A stretch of 64,000 nt of DNA from Hemileia vastatrix (GCA_030280995.1 JASXTE010000005.1:14620001-14684000); one strand, 5' to 3'. Counted from the stretch's first letter, positions 30,701 to 41,639 are shown. Notes: a model not told the origin generated them from the sequence alone. A program made the numbers and translations.

Positions 30701-32249
30701 GGCAGAGGCTGTGAAACATGAACATCAAGCACTTCAGCGTTGTAACACTTGGAAAATTGTCCCCAGGCCTGAAAAAGCTAATGTAATTGGCTGCAGGTGG
30801 GTTTTCAGGGTTAAACCTAATGCTGATGGTGGTGTTTCCAAGTTCAAAGCCCGTTGTGTAGCAAAAGGATATTCTCAAATCCTAGGAATAGATTTTCATG
30901 AAACTTTTGCACCCACTGGACGGATCACTTCTCTCAGGACCATTCTTTCTTTAGCAGCTTATTTTGACTGGGATGTTCATCAAATGGATGTAGTGGCAGC
31001 TTTTCTCCAGGGAAACTTAAATGAAACTGTTTATATGGAACAGCCTGAAGGAACACTAACTGCTGGAAATGAAGGCAAAGTTTGCCAATTGTTGCGTCCT
31101 CTTTATGGCATCAAACAAGCTCCCTTTTGCTGGAATTCACGTATAAATGACTACTTGTGCAAGCTCAACTTCTCCCCCCTTAAGTGTGATCAGTGTGTGT
31201 ATGTTTGGAGAAACAAATCACAAATCTGTATCATTTATCTTCATGTTGATGATATGGTCATTACTGGTAATCATTTTCTTTGGTTCAAAGACAAAATCAA
31301 AACTGAATTTGAGATGGATGATCTTGGTCCTGCCACTTGGATTTTGGGAATGCGTCTCACCAGGAACAGAACAGCACGTACTCTTTCTTTATCACAAGAT
31401 TCTTATGCTGAAAAAGTTTTGTCCAACTGGAATATGGCCAACTGCAATCCCTGTCTTACTCCCTTATCCCCAAATGATTATCCTGTCAAAGCAACCAGTG
31501 AAGAAATTGCTGAATTCAATGCTCTAAAAATCAATTACCGCTCTGCTATTGGTGCACTCAACTATTTGTCAGTTGCAACAAGACCTGATCTCTCTTTTGC
31601 AGTTGGTGCATTATCTCAACATCTCATTGAACCAGGCATCAAACACTGGCTTGCTGTCAAACACACTTTCAGATATCTGCGTGCCACTTCATCATCATCT
31701 CTCACTTTTGGAGGAAAATGCCCAATTCCAAATCATCCATCACTCTGTCCTCTTATTTACTCTGACACTGATTATGCTGGGGATCCTGATACCAGGCGCT
31801 CAACTGGAGGGTATGTTGCCATACTCAATGGAGGAGCTATTTCCTGGAGTTCTAAAAAGCAGCAAGTTGTCACTATCTCTAGTACTGAGGCTGAGTTCAG
31901 AGGCATTGTGGATGCTGGATGTGAAGCAATTTGGCTGACTAAATTACTTACTTCCTTCAATATTCCTAAATCACCTTCACCTTTAATCCTTGCTGACAAT
32001 GCCAGTTCCATTTCACAATGCAAGGATTCACTCAGATACCGTCAAAGATCAAAACATGTGGACACTCAACTTTGTTGGATTACTGAAAGCATCAACAAAA
32101 ATCATTTTCAGCTTCAACACATTTCAACTGAACACATGGTAGCTGATCTTCTTACAAAATCTTTGGGAAAAGTCAAGCTGTCTTATCTCCTCAAACTCAT
32201 GGGTCTGATATTAAGGGGGGGTGTTGAAATTTCTGCCTCTAATACCTGA
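27765..32249 (+). CDS. Ty1/copia gag-pol polyprotein, element IV (intact)
   Basis: 1494 residues with all catalytic motifs listed for element I. Private changes shared only with element VII are His43 (others Gln) and Leu802 (others Pro). The frame is undisturbed, and with identical-looking LTRs this is one of the best candidates in the window for an active copy. Confidence 0.96.
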   Translation: MASNQDSSKVMVTPLTDESYDTWEHIMRLHFEVLDLFGIVSGHVPAPVPHNDGSPSDAEIKAQLALWIKNDTRCRYEIITRLDDVNKKLVNTCHTSAQMWSVLARRHASNKVGSRISHFLSMVTLSLSEGGDPKTHVDAFKGINFHMIRSGLIIPQEILIYLFFATLPPSFKHWRGLLTRDRQEIDHLHLDDVLSSFLDYAADDKVVDEFHNAMSNVNAHSASAKSSKSSKSKARSKLSCSVHGQNVGHDDNHCFVQHPELRPKKNQANSAAPSKDNSNKATPVPPPQEEQPDATANCAFVFPSDEEFLFTAVACLSEKSNSDCIINASASMASHSSNLSPIIDSGASCHMFNNRDSFISFQPVNIRIQLAGIGKSIYATGKGTVAASGGMEGKVFFSDALYVPDLGRNLISLGRLWRTGCLLIPAPVNPTSNFIISRNGKNYMGGVISNSLFEVSVVPQGMSPPNSSALYAKASSQSLTLWHNRLGHPYAPYIQKLFNGMASDVSSSSLSDSEMHFCEPCVLGKQTHASFPGQLPVAKNPLEVIHTDLSGKIQPPSFDGSQYYLKFTDQATSYRHVYLLSSKAQVFKYFLEYKASVELQSGFKIKKLVCDGGGEYINSSLVNFLKQHGIALQVTAPYTPQQNPISERGNRITTEKSKTMMFHSNAPIHLWSEAVKTAVYLENRLPTKALQNKSTPFEAWNKSKPRVSHLRVFGCACYAFLDKHQRPGKFSANARKCVMLGYEVGTTNYRVWDLELKKIVIAKSVAFNENFFPFLDSRFKRPQWSQLMKQIPDQIHDSQPLLTPGLSFSPAQSPSESPTPDPSSGNISDSHSEDNSPSSSSSSDFHMSGTPSNSTPCPSPGHLTRLPHSNVPDEEGSSQSDPSYSSIEPDNPADPDYVPSSQSPSYSDNSSAETSTPEHLRQIYYDHYQHDSYSDSPDPLGLYAANAFAFSLEAPLLAHEIPEPQCYKQAIYSKYSAEWAEAVKHEHQALQRCNTWKIVPRPEKANVIGCRWVFRVKPNADGGVSKFKARCVAKGYSQILGIDFHETFAPTGRITSLRTILSLAAYFDWDVHQMDVVAAFLQGNLNETVYMEQPEGTLTAGNEGKVCQLLRPLYGIKQAPFCWNSRINDYLCKLNFSPLKCDQCVYVWRNKSQICIIYLHVDDMVITGNHFLWFKDKIKTEFEMDDLGPATWILGMRLTRNRTARTLSLSQDSYAEKVLSNWNMANCNPCLTPLSPNDYPVKATSEEIAEFNALKINYRSAIGALNYLSVATRPDLSFAVGALSQHLIEPGIKHWLAVKHTFRYLRATSSSSLTFGGKCPIPNHPSLCPLIYSDTDYAGDPDTRRSTGGYVAILNGGAISWSSKKQQVVTISSTEAEFRGIVDAGCEAIWLTKLLTSFNIPKSPSPLILADNASSISQCKDSLRYRQRSKHVDTQLCWITESINKNHFQLQHISTEHMVADLLTKSLGKVKLSYLLKLMGLILRGGVEISASNT

Positions 32250-33138
32250 CCCATTCCTTACTCCAGCTTCTTACCATCGTCTCAAGTCATTCTCCTTGCT
32301 CATATCCTCTTTTCCTGACCTTTTCCGCCGAGGAACTTCAAAGATACGAGCTCCAGCATCAAGAACAACATTTCTTTCCCACCCGGAGTCAATGTATTGA
32401 TTCTGGACCTCGAGGACGTGTTTCTTTACCTGGAGTGTGAATCTTTTCCCCGGCTGGGAACTTTTTCCTTGGATGTGAACCTGTCTCTTTTTCTGTATTG
32501 TAGTTTAGTAGTTTTGTCGACGTTGTGTTAGTTTCTATTGTTTTGGATGGTGGACTTTGTCATATAATGAGCCCTCTCTTTGCCATTTCCGTTTTCCCCA
32601 TCCAAATCTTTTTCTTTCTCTTTCTCTCTATTCTCTTTATCCCTTCCACTGCTTCTTCCTGTCCACTGCTTTCCCTTTTGGCCGCATCTGACAGTCTTTG
32701 CACTGTGTGGGGAGAATAGAGTCTTTTGTCCAGGTTCTTTCCTTTTCTTTTCTGTTATCTTTTCTCTGATTCTTTTAGTCCTAACCACAGCAGCTCACAC
32801 TTGTGTCCCTTATAGTTTTAGCACACGCTTTGTTGTAGTTACTTGTTGTTGTAAGGTGCACAGTTGCTGATTGACCTGTGTTTAGGTATGTTTGTTTTTT
32901 GCAATGAAATCCAAATCTTTTTCTTTCTCTTTCTCTCTATTCTCTTTATCCCTTCCACTGCTTCTTCCTGTCCACTGCTTTCCCTTTTGGCCGCATCTGA
33001 CAGTCTTTGCACTGTGTGGGGAGAATAGAGTCTTTTGTCCAGTTTTAGCACACGCTTTGTTGTAGTTACTTGTTGTTGTAAGGTGCACAGTTGCTGATTG
33101 ACCTGTGTTTAGCTTTCCTCTGTGCTAAAACTTCTACA
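32222..33138 (+). repeat. 3' LTR of element IV
   Basis: 917 bp, no difference from the 5' LTR noticed. It is followed by AATGG and the resumed element V frame. Confidence 0.95.
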
Positions 33139-34377
33139 AATGGATGTAGTGGCAGCTTTTCTCCAGGGAAACTTAAATGAAACTGTTTATATGGAACAAC
33201 CTGAAGGAACACTAACTGCTGGAAATGAAGGTAAAGTTTGCCAATTGTTGCGTCCTCTTTATGGCATCAAACAAGCTCCCTTTTGCTGGAATTCACGTAT
33301 AAATGACTACTTGTGCAAGCTCAACTTCTCCCCCCTTAAGTGTGATCAGTGTGTGTATGTTTGGAGAAACAAATCACAAATCTGTATCATTTATCTTCAT
33401 GTTGATGATATGGTCATTACTGGTAATCATTTTCTTTGGTTCAAAGACAAAATCAAAACTGAATTTGAGATGGATGATCTTGGTCCTGCCACTTGGATTT
33501 TGGGAATGCGTCTCACCAGGAACAGAACAGCACGTACTCTTTCTTTATCACAAGATTCTTATGCTGAAAAAGTTTTGTCCAACTGGAATATGGCCAACTG
33601 TAATCCCTGTCTCACTCCCTTATCCCCAAATGATTATCCTGTCAAAGCAACCAGTGAAGAAATTGCTGAATTCAATGCTCTGAAAATCAATTACCGCTCT
33701 GCTATTGGTGCACTCAACTATTTGTCTGTTGCAACAAGACCTGATCTCTCTTTTGCAGTTGGTGCATTATCTCAACATCTCATTGAACCAGGTATCAAAC
33801 ACTGGCTTGCTGTCAAACACACTTTCAGATATCTGCGTGCCACTTCATCATCATCTCTCACTTTTGGAGGAAAATGCCCAATTCCAAATCATCCATCACT
33901 CTGTCCTCTTATTTACTCTGACACTGATTATGCTGGGGATCCTGATACCAGGCGCTCAACTGGAGGGTATGTTGCCATACTCAATGGAGGAGCTATTTCC
34001 TGGAGTTCTAAAAAGCAGCAAGTCGTCACTATCTCTAGTACTGAAGCTGAGTTCAGAGGCATTGTGGATGCTGGATGTGAAGCAATCTGGCTGACTAAAT
34101 TACTTACTTCCTTCAATATTCCTAAGTCACCTTCACCTTTAATCCTTGCTGACAATGCCAGTTCCATTTCACAATGCAAGGATTCACTCAGATACCGTCA
34201 AAGATCAAAACATGTGGACACTCAACTTTGTTGGATTACTGAAAGCATCAACAAAAATCATTTTCAGCTTCAACACATTTCAACTGAACACATGGTGGCT
34301 GATCTTCTTACAAAATCTTTAGGAAAAGTCAAGCTGTCTTATCTCCTCAAACTCATGGGTCTGGTATTAAGGGGGGG

Positions 34378-35293
34378 TGTTGAAATTTCTGCCTCTAATA
34401 CCTGACCCATTCCTTACTCCAGCTTCTTACCATCGTCTCAAGTCATTCTCCTTGCTCATATCCTCTTTTCCTGACCTTTTCCGCCGAGGAACTTCAAAGA
34501 TACGAGCTCCAGCATCAAGAACAACATTTCTTTCCCACCCGGAGTCAATGTATTGATTCTGGACCTCGAGGACGTGTTTCTTTACCTGGAGTGTGAATCT
34601 TTTCCCCGGCTGGGAACTTTTTCCTTGGATGTGAACCTGTCTCTTTTTCTGTATTGTAGTTTAGTAGTTTTGTCGACGTCGTGTTAGTTTCTATTGTTTT
34701 GGATGGTGGACTTTGTCATATAATGAGCCCTCTCTTTGCCATTTCCGTTTTCCCCATCCAAATCTTTTTCTTTCTCTTTCTCTCTATTCTCTTTATCCCT
34801 TCCACTGCTTCTTCCTGTCCACTGCTTTCCCTTTTGGCCGCATCTGACAGTCTTTGCACTGTGTGGGGAGAATAGAGTCTTTTGTCCAGGTTCTTTCCTT
34901 TTCTTTTCTGTTATCTTTTCTCTGATTCTTTTAGTCCTAACCACAGCAGCTCACACTTGTGTCCCTTATAGTTTTAGCACACGCTTTGTTGTAGTTACTT
35001 GTTGTTGTAAGGTGCACAGTTGCTGATTGACCTGTGTTTAGGTATGTTTGTTTTTGCAATGAAATCCAAATCTTTTTCTTTCTCTTTCTCTCTATTCTCT
35101 TTATCCCTTCCACTGCTTCTTCCTGTCCACTGCTTTCCCTTTTGGCCGCATCTGACAGTCTTTGCACTGTGTGGGGAGAATAGAGTCTTTTGTCCAGTTT
35201 TAGCACACGCTTTGTTGTAGTTACTTGTTGTTGTAAGGTGCACAGTTGCTGATTGACCTGTGTTTAGCTTTCCTCTGTGCTAAAACTTCTACA
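34378..35293 (+). repeat. 3' LTR of element V
   Basis: 916 bp with both units, junction AA. It abuts a reverse-strand LTR broken at ATAAAGAGAATAG. Confidence 0.93.
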
Positions 35294-36020
35294 ATAAAGA
35301 GAATAGAGAGAAAGAGAAAGAAAAAGATTTGGATTTCATTGCAAAAACAAACATACCTAAACACAGGTCAATCAGCAACTGTGCACCTTACAACAACAAG
35401 TAACTACAACAAAGCGTGTGCTAAAACTATAAGGGACACAAGTGTGAGCTGCTGTGGTTAGGACTAAAAGAATCAGAGAAAAGATAACAGAAAAGAAAAG
35501 GAAAGAACCTGGACAAAAGACTCTATTCTCCCCACACAGTGCAAAGACTGTCAGATGCGGCCAAAAGGGAAAGCAGTGGACAGGAAGAAGCAGTGGAAGG
35601 GATAAAGAGAATAGAGAGAAAGAGAAAGAAAAAGATTTGGATGGGGAAAACGGAAATGGCAAAGAGAGGGCTCATTATATGACAAAGTCCACCATCCAAA
35701 ACAATAGAAACTAACACGACGTCGACAAAACTACTAAACTACAATACAGAAAAAGAGACAGGTTCACATCCAAGGAAAAAGTTCCCAGCCGGGGAAAAGA
35801 TTCACACTCCAGGTAAAGAAACACGTCCTCGAGGTCCAGAATCAATACATTGACTCCGGGTGGGAAAGAAATGTTGTTCTTGATGCTGGAGCTCGTATCT
35901 TTGAAGTTCCTCGGCGGAAAAGGTCAGGAAAAGAGGATATGAGCAAGGAGAATGACTTGAGACGATGGTAAGAAGCTGGAGTAAGGAATGGGTCAGGTAT
36001 TAGAGGCAGAAATTTCAACA
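35294..36020 (-). repeat. Truncated 3' LTR of element VI
   Basis: 727 bp. On the plus strand it begins inside the second unit (ATAAAGAGAATAG), passes linker and first unit, and ends TTTCAACA before CCCCCCCTT. Confidence 0.92.
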
Positions 36021-39000
36021 CCCCCCCTTAATACCAGACCCATGAGTTTGAGGAGATAAGACAGCTTGACTTTTCCTAAAGATTTTGTAAGAAGATCAGC
36101 CACCATGTGTTCAGTTGAAATGTGTTGAAGCTGAAAATGATTTTTGTTGATGCTTTCAGTAATCCAACAAAGTTGAGTGTCCACATGTTTTGATCTTTGA
36201 CGGTATCTGAGTGAATCCTTGCATTGTGAAATGGAACTGGCATTGTCAGCAAGGATTAAAGGTGAAGGTGACTTAGGAATATTGAAGGAAGTAAGTAATT
36301 TAGTCAGCCAGATTGCTTCACATCCAGCATCCACAATGCCTCTGAACTCAGCTTCAGTACTAGAGATAGTGACGACTTGCTGCTTTTTAGAACTCCAGGA
36401 AATAGCTCCTCCATTGAGTATGGCAACATACCCTCCAGTTGAGCGCCTGGTATCAGGATCCCCAGCATAATCAGTGTCAGAGTAAATAAGAGGACAGAGT
36501 GATGGATGATTTGGAATTGGGCATTTTCCTCCAAAAGTGAGAGATGATGATGAAGTGGCACGCAGATATCTGAAAGTGTGTTTGACAGCAAGCCAGTGTT
36601 TGATACCTGGTTCAATGAGATGTTGAGATAATGCACCAACTGCAAAAGAGAGATCAGGTCTTGTTGCAACAGACAAATAGTTGAGTGCACCAATAGCAGA
36701 GCGGTAATTGATTTTCAGAGCATTGAATTCAGCAATTTCTTCACTGGTTGCTTTGACAGGATAATCATTTGGGGATAAGGGAGTGAGACAGGGATTACAG
36801 TTGGCCATATTCCAGTTGGACAAAACTTTTTCAGCATAAGAATCTTGTGATAAAGAAAGAGTACGTGCTGTTCTGTTCCTGGTGAGACGCATTCCCAAAA
36901 TCCAAGTGGCAGGACCAAGATCATCCATCTCAAATTCAGTTTTGATTTTGTCTTTGAACCAAAGAAAATGATTACCAGTAATGACCATATCATCAACATG
37001 AAGATAAATGATACAGATTTGTGATTTGTTTCTCCAAACATACACACACTGATCACACTTAAGGGGGGAGAAGTTGAGCTTGCACAAGTAGTCATTTATA
37101 CGTGAATTCCAGCAAAAGGGAGCTTGTTTGATGCCATAAAGAGGACGCAACAATTGGCAAACTTTACCTTCATTTCCAGCAGTTAGTGTTCCTTCAGGTT
37201 GTTCCATATAAACAGTTTCATTTAAGTTTCCCTGGAGAAAAGCTGCCACTACATCCATTTGATGAACATCCCAGTCAAAATAAGCTGCTAAAGAAAGAAT
37301 GGTCCTGAGAGAAGTGATCCGTCCAGTGGGTGCAAAAGTTTCATGAAAATCTATTCCTAGGATTTGAGAATATCCTTTTGCTACACAACGGGCTTTGAAC
37401 TTGGAAACACCACCATCAGCATTAGGTTTAACCCTGAAAACCCACCTGCAGCCAATTACATTAGCTTTTTCAGGCCTGGGGACAATTTTCCAAGTGTTAC
37501 AACGCTGAAGTGCTTGATGTTCATGTTTCACAGCCTCTGCCCATTCTGCTGAATATTTGGAATAGATTGCTTGCTTATAACACTGGGGTTCAGGAATTTC
37601 ATGAGCTAGCAAGGGAGCTTCTAGAGAGAAAGCAAAGGCATTTGCTGCATATAACCCAAGAGGGTCAGGAGAATCAGAGTAGGAATCATGTTGATAATGA
37701 TCATAATAAATCTGACGTAAATGTTCAGGAGTGGATGTTTCAGCTGAAGAGTTGTCAGAATAACTGGGGGATTGTGATGAGGGAACATAATCAGGATCTG
37801 CTGGATTGTCTGGCTCAATTGATGAATATGATGGATCAGATTGACTGGAACCTTCTTCATCTGGGACATTGGAATGAGGTAATCTTGTTAAGTGGCCAGG
37901 TGAAGGACAAGGAGTTGAATTAGAAGGTGTGCCGGACATGTGAAAATCAGAGGAAGAAGAAGAAGAAGGAGAATTATCTTCAGAATGTGAATCAGAAATG
38001 TTTCCTGAGGATGGATCATGAGTTGGAGACTCAGAAGGAGATTGAGCTGGAGAAAAGGAAAGTCCAGGTGTTGGAAGTGGTTGACTGTCATGAATTTGAT
38101 CTGGAATTTGCTTCATCAGTTGTGACCATTGAGGGCGCTTAAATCTGGAGTCAAGAAAGGGGAAGAAATTTTCATTGAAGGCCACAGATTTGGCAATAAC
38201 AATCTTTTTAAGCTCAAGATCCCAAACACGATAATTTGTTGTTCCAACTTCATATCCAAGCATGACACACTTTCTGGCATTAGCTGAAAACTTTCCAGGA
38301 CGTTGATGTTTATCAAGAAAAGCATAGCAAGCACAACCAAAAACTCTGAGGTGTGAGACTCTGGGTTTGGATTTATTCCAGGCTTCAAAAGGAGTTGATT
38401 TGTTTTGAAGAGCTTTGGTTGGTAATCTGTTTTCAAGATATACTGCTGTTTTAACTGCTTCAGACCATAGGTGAATTGGTGCATTAGAATGAAACATCAT
38501 GGTTTTGGATTTTTCAGTGGTAATACGGTTTCCTCTCTCAGAAATTGGATTTTGTTGGGGAGTGTAAGGAGCCGTAACTTGAAGAGCAATGCCATGTTGT
38601 TTAAGAAAGTTGACCAGACTAGAGTTGATATACTCACCACCACCGTCACAAACAAGCTTTTTGATTTTGAAGCCAGATTGCAGCTCTACAGATGCCTTGT
38701 ATTCCAAGAAATATTTGAATACTTGGGCTTTTGAGGAAAGAAGGTAAACATGACGGTATGAAGTGGCCTGATCAGTGAACTTAAGGTAATACTGAGAACC
38801 ATCAAAAGAAGGAGGTTGAATTTTCCCAGATAAATCCGTGTGGATAACTTCAAGAGGATTTTTGGCAACAGGCAACTGGCCAGGAAAGGAAGCATGGGTT
38901 TGTTTACCCAACACACACGGTTCACAAAAATGCATTTCAGAATCAGACAAACTAGAACTAGATACATCAGATGCCATTCCATTAAAAAGTTTTTGAATAT

Positions 39001-40477
39001 ATGGGGCGTATGGATGTCCTAATCTGTTGTGCCAGAGAGTTAGAGACTGACTTGAAGCTTTTGCATAAAGAGCTGAGGAATTAGGGGGAGACATGCCTTG
39101 TGGAACCACAGAAACTTCAAATAATGAATTGGAGATGACTCCTCCCATATAATTCTTTCCATTACGTGAAATAATGAAGTTTGATGTAGGATTAACTGGT
39201 GCAGGGATGAGAAGACAACCAGTTCTCCAAAGACGTCCCAGGGAGATGAGATTCCTTCCAAGATCAGGGACATAAAGAGCATCAGAAAAGAAAACTTTTC
39301 CTTCCATTCCTCCAGAAGCAGCAACAGTTCCTTTTCCAGTTGCATAGATTGATTTCCCAATACCAGCAAGTTGAATTCGAATGTTGACAGGTTGAAAGGT
39401 GATGAAACTGTCTCTGTTGTTAAACATATGACAGCTGGCCCCAGAATCAATAATTGGAGAAAGGTTTGAGGAATGAGAAGCCATGGAAGCAGAAGCGTTG
39501 ATAATGCAGTCAGAATTTGATTTTTCAGACAAGCAGGCAACAGCTGTAAAAAGAAATTCTTCATCAGAAGGGAAGACAAAAGCACAATTGGCCGTGACAT
39601 CAGGTTGTTCTTCCTGAGGAGGGGGAACAGGAGTTGCTTTGTTGGAATTGTCCTTTGATGGGGCAGCTGAGTTGGCTTGGTTCTTCTTGGGACGCAATTC
39701 AGGATGTTGAACAAAGCAATGATTGTCATCATGTCCAACATTTTGACCATGAACAGAACATGAGAGTTTGCTGCGTGCCTTGGATTTGGATGATTTTGAT
39801 GATTTGGCTGAGGCAGAGTGAGCATTGACATTTGACATAGCATTGTGAAATTCATCAACAACTTTGTCATCAGCAGCGTAATCCAGGAAAGAAGATAAAA
39901 CATCATCCAGATGCAGGTGATCAATTTCCTGTCTGTCTCTGGTGAGCAAACCACGCCAATGTTTGAAGGAAGGTGGAAGAGTGGCAAAAAAGAGATAAAT
40001 AAGAATTTCCTGGGGAATGATGAGCCCAGAACGGATCATATGGAAGTTAATGCCTTTGAATGCATCAACATGAGTTTTGGGGTCTCCTCCTTCAGAAAGA
40101 GAAAGAGTAACCATAGAGAGAAAGTGAGAAATCCGTGATCCAACTTTATTGCTGGCGTGTCTTCTTGCAAGAACAGACCACATTTGAGCAGAGGTGTGGC
40201 AAGTGTTGACCAGCTTCTTGTTAACATCATCCAATCTGGTGATGATTTCATACCTGCACCTGGTGTCATTTTTGATCCATAAAGCAAGTTGAGCTTTGAT
40301 TTCAGCGTCTGAAGGTGAACCATCATTGTGAGGAACAGGGGCAGGGACTTGTCCAGAAACAATGCCAAAAAGATCCAGAACTTCAAAGTGAAGACGCATA
40401 ATGTGTTCCCAGGTGTCATAGGATTCGTCAGTAAGAGGGGTGACCATAACCTTACTTGAATCCTGATTGGAGGCCAT
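35993..40477 (-). CDS. Ty1/copia gag-pol polyprotein, element VI (intact)
   Basis: 1494 residues with the same domain order and catalytic residues as element I. It shares Val294, Thr360 and His820 with element V, forming a subfamily. The coding frame is complete although the element has lost part of its 3' LTR, so its RNA might be translated while its own DNA copy could not be mobilised normally. Confidence 0.95.
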   Translation of the reverse strand: MASNQDSSKVMVTPLTDESYDTWEHIMRLHFEVLDLFGIVSGQVPAPVPHNDGSPSDAEIKAQLALWIKNDTRCRYEIITRLDDVNKKLVNTCHTSAQMWSVLARRHASNKVGSRISHFLSMVTLSLSEGGDPKTHVDAFKGINFHMIRSGLIIPQEILIYLFFATLPPSFKHWRGLLTRDRQEIDHLHLDDVLSSFLDYAADDKVVDEFHNAMSNVNAHSASAKSSKSSKSKARSKLSCSVHGQNVGHDDNHCFVQHPELRPKKNQANSAAPSKDNSNKATPVPPPQEEQPDVTANCAFVFPSDEEFLFTAVACLSEKSNSDCIINASASMASHSSNLSPIIDSGASCHMFNNRDSFITFQPVNIRIQLAGIGKSIYATGKGTVAASGGMEGKVFFSDALYVPDLGRNLISLGRLWRTGCLLIPAPVNPTSNFIISRNGKNYMGGVISNSLFEVSVVPQGMSPPNSSALYAKASSQSLTLWHNRLGHPYAPYIQKLFNGMASDVSSSSLSDSEMHFCEPCVLGKQTHASFPGQLPVAKNPLEVIHTDLSGKIQPPSFDGSQYYLKFTDQATSYRHVYLLSSKAQVFKYFLEYKASVELQSGFKIKKLVCDGGGEYINSSLVNFLKQHGIALQVTAPYTPQQNPISERGNRITTEKSKTMMFHSNAPIHLWSEAVKTAVYLENRLPTKALQNKSTPFEAWNKSKPRVSHLRVFGCACYAFLDKHQRPGKFSANARKCVMLGYEVGTTNYRVWDLELKKIVIAKSVAFNENFFPFLDSRFKRPQWSQLMKQIPDQIHDSQPLPTPGLSFSPAQSPSESPTHDPSSGNISDSHSEDNSPSSSSSSDFHMSGTPSNSTPCPSPGHLTRLPHSNVPDEEGSSQSDPSYSSIEPDNPADPDYVPSSQSPSYSDNSSAETSTPEHLRQIYYDHYQHDSYSDSPDPLGLYAANAFAFSLEAPLLAHEIPEPQCYKQAIYSKYSAEWAEAVKHEHQALQRCNTWKIVPRPEKANVIGCRWVFRVKPNADGGVSKFKARCVAKGYSQILGIDFHETFAPTGRITSLRTILSLAAYFDWDVHQMDVVAAFLQGNLNETVYMEQPEGTLTAGNEGKVCQLLRPLYGIKQAPFCWNSRINDYLCKLNFSPLKCDQCVYVWRNKSQICIIYLHVDDMVITGNHFLWFKDKIKTEFEMDDLGPATWILGMRLTRNRTARTLSLSQDSYAEKVLSNWNMANCNPCLTPLSPNDYPVKATSEEIAEFNALKINYRSAIGALNYLSVATRPDLSFAVGALSQHLIEPGIKHWLAVKHTFRYLRATSSSSLTFGGKCPIPNHPSLCPLIYSDTDYAGDPDTRRSTGGYVAILNGGAISWSSKKQQVVTISSTEAEFRGIVDAGCEAIWLTKLLTSFNIPKSPSPLILADNASSISQCKDSLRYRQRSKHVDTQLCWITESINKNHFQLQHISTEHMVADLLTKSLGKVKLSYLLKLMGLVLRGGVEISASNT

Positions 40478-40635
40478 GATTTGGTCGAGTCAACAGCAAA
40501 GATTTGGAGAGAAAGAAGATGAGATGTGAAGAGGATGATCCAAAATCTGAGAGAAAAGGCTGTTTTATTGTCCAGTAAGCGGTTTTGTTGTAAGTATTCT
40601 TGAGAAAGGTGCTTTAGGCAACTGGGCCCATAACC

Positions 40636-41551
40636 TGTAGAAGTTTTAGCACAGAGGAAAGCTAAACACAGGTCAATCAGCAACTGTGCACCTTACAACA
40701 ACAAGTAACTACAACAAAGCGTGTGCTAAAACTGGACAAAAGACTCTATTCTCCCCACACAGTGCAAAGACTGTCAGATGCGGCCAAAAGGGAAAGCAGT
40801 GGACAGGAAGAAGCAGTGGAAGGGATAAAGAGAATAGAGAGAAAGAGAAAGAAAAAGATTTGGATTTCATTGCAAAAACAAACATACCTAAACACAGGTC
40901 AATCAGCAACTGTGCACCTTACAACAACAAGTAACTACAACAAAGCGTGTGCTAAAACTATAAGGGACACAAGTGTGAGCTGCTGTGGTTAGGACTAAAA
41001 GAATCAGAGAAAAGATAACAGAAAAGAAAAGGAAAGAACCTGGACAAAAGACTCTATTCTCCCCACACAGTGCAAAGACTGTCAGATGCGGCCAAAAGGG
41101 AAAGCAGTGGACAGGAAGAAGCAGTGGAAGGGATAAAGAGAATAGAGAGAAAGAGAAAGAAAAAGATTTGGATGGGGAAAACGGAAATGGCAAAGAGAGG
41201 GCTCATTATATGACAAAGTCCACCATCCAAAACAATAGAAACTAACACGACGTCGACAAAACTACTAAACTACAATACAGAAAAAGAGACAGGTTCACAT
41301 CCAAGGAAAAAGTTCCCAGCCGGGGAAAAGATTCACACTCCAGGTAAAGAAACACGTCCTCGAGGTCCAGAATCAATACATTGACTCCGGGTGGGAAAGA
41401 AATGTTGTTCTTGATGCTGGAGCTCGTATCTTTGAAGTTCCTCGGCGGAAAAGGTCAGGAAAAGAGGATATGAGCAAGGAGAATGACTTGAGACGATGGT
41501 AAGAAGCTGGAGTAAGGAATGGGTCAGGTATTAGAGGCAGAAATTTCAACA
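40636..41551 (-). repeat. 5' LTR of element VI
   Basis: 916 bp with both units, junction AA. It ends TTTCAACA next to host sequence TATATTAGCAC. Confidence 0.95.
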
Positions 41552-41639
41552 TATATTAGCACAAAGTAGTTATTTGACAAAATCTTATCAGCATCCTTGA
41601 TTCTAATCCTTCAAACTCAAGAAACAACCACCTCTAGGC
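41552..41639 (+). other. Host sequence upstream of the split pseudogene
   Basis: Non-copia DNA between element VI and the ATG at 41640. No promoter element can be recognised with confidence. It is the only non-repeat sequence between 39 and 48126 apart from the start of the pseudogene. Confidence 0.6.

Larger units (their letters stand above)
26690..33138 (+). mobile_element. Full-length copia element IV (6449 bp, TSD AATGG)
   Basis: The LTRs are 26690-27606 and 32222-33138, each 917 bp because of one extra T in the linker. The primer-binding site is 27607-27620 and the polypurine tract 32213-32221. AATGG is duplicated. The LTRs share private variants (GACGTTGTG, extra T). Element VII carries the same variants throughout, so IV and VII come from one very recent source or one from the other. 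Confidence 0.97.
23467..34405 (+). pseudogene. Copia gag-pol polyprotein of element V, split by element IV
   Basis: Residues 1-1074 lie at 23467-26689. Element IV then interrupts the frame immediately before the first catalytic aspartate of reverse transcriptase (QM|D). The target AATGG is duplicated at 26685-26689 and 33139-33143, and the frame resumes at 33144 to 34405 without other damage that I can see. Apart from the insertion it looks like a copy of element VI: both carry Val294, Thr360, His820 and a CCTTTCTC leader variant. The upstream piece reads into the LTR of IV and stops at 26868. Confidence 0.9.
22393..35293 (+). mobile_element. Chimeric copia element V, containing element IV
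   Basis: The 5' LTR is 22393-23308, the primer-binding site 23309-23322 and the internal region 23309-34377, split by element IV. The 3' LTR is 34378-35293. The flanks do not match: TATAA before the 5' LTR (in H0) and ATAAA after the 3' LTR (in the LTR of element VI). The two LTRs have different unit junctions (AC versus AA). Both facts fit homologous recombination between two direct copies that deleted the DNA between them, leaving a hybrid element. Confidence 0.85.
35294..41551 (-). mobile_element. Copia element VI, reverse, 3' LTR truncated
   Basis: The partial 3' LTR is 35294-36020, the primer-binding site 40622-40635 and the complete 5' LTR 40636-41551. The outer part of the 3' LTR (about 190 bp) is missing where element V ends. 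On the right it borders host sequence starting TATAT; the matching left duplicate is gone. With element V it forms a large tail-to-tail inverted pair with closely matching polyproteins. Confidence 0.93.

Noticed and set aside
22393..35293. Element V as an ordinary insertion with target duplication
   Set aside because: The flanks TATAA and ATAAA do not match as duplicates and its LTRs differ at the unit junction.
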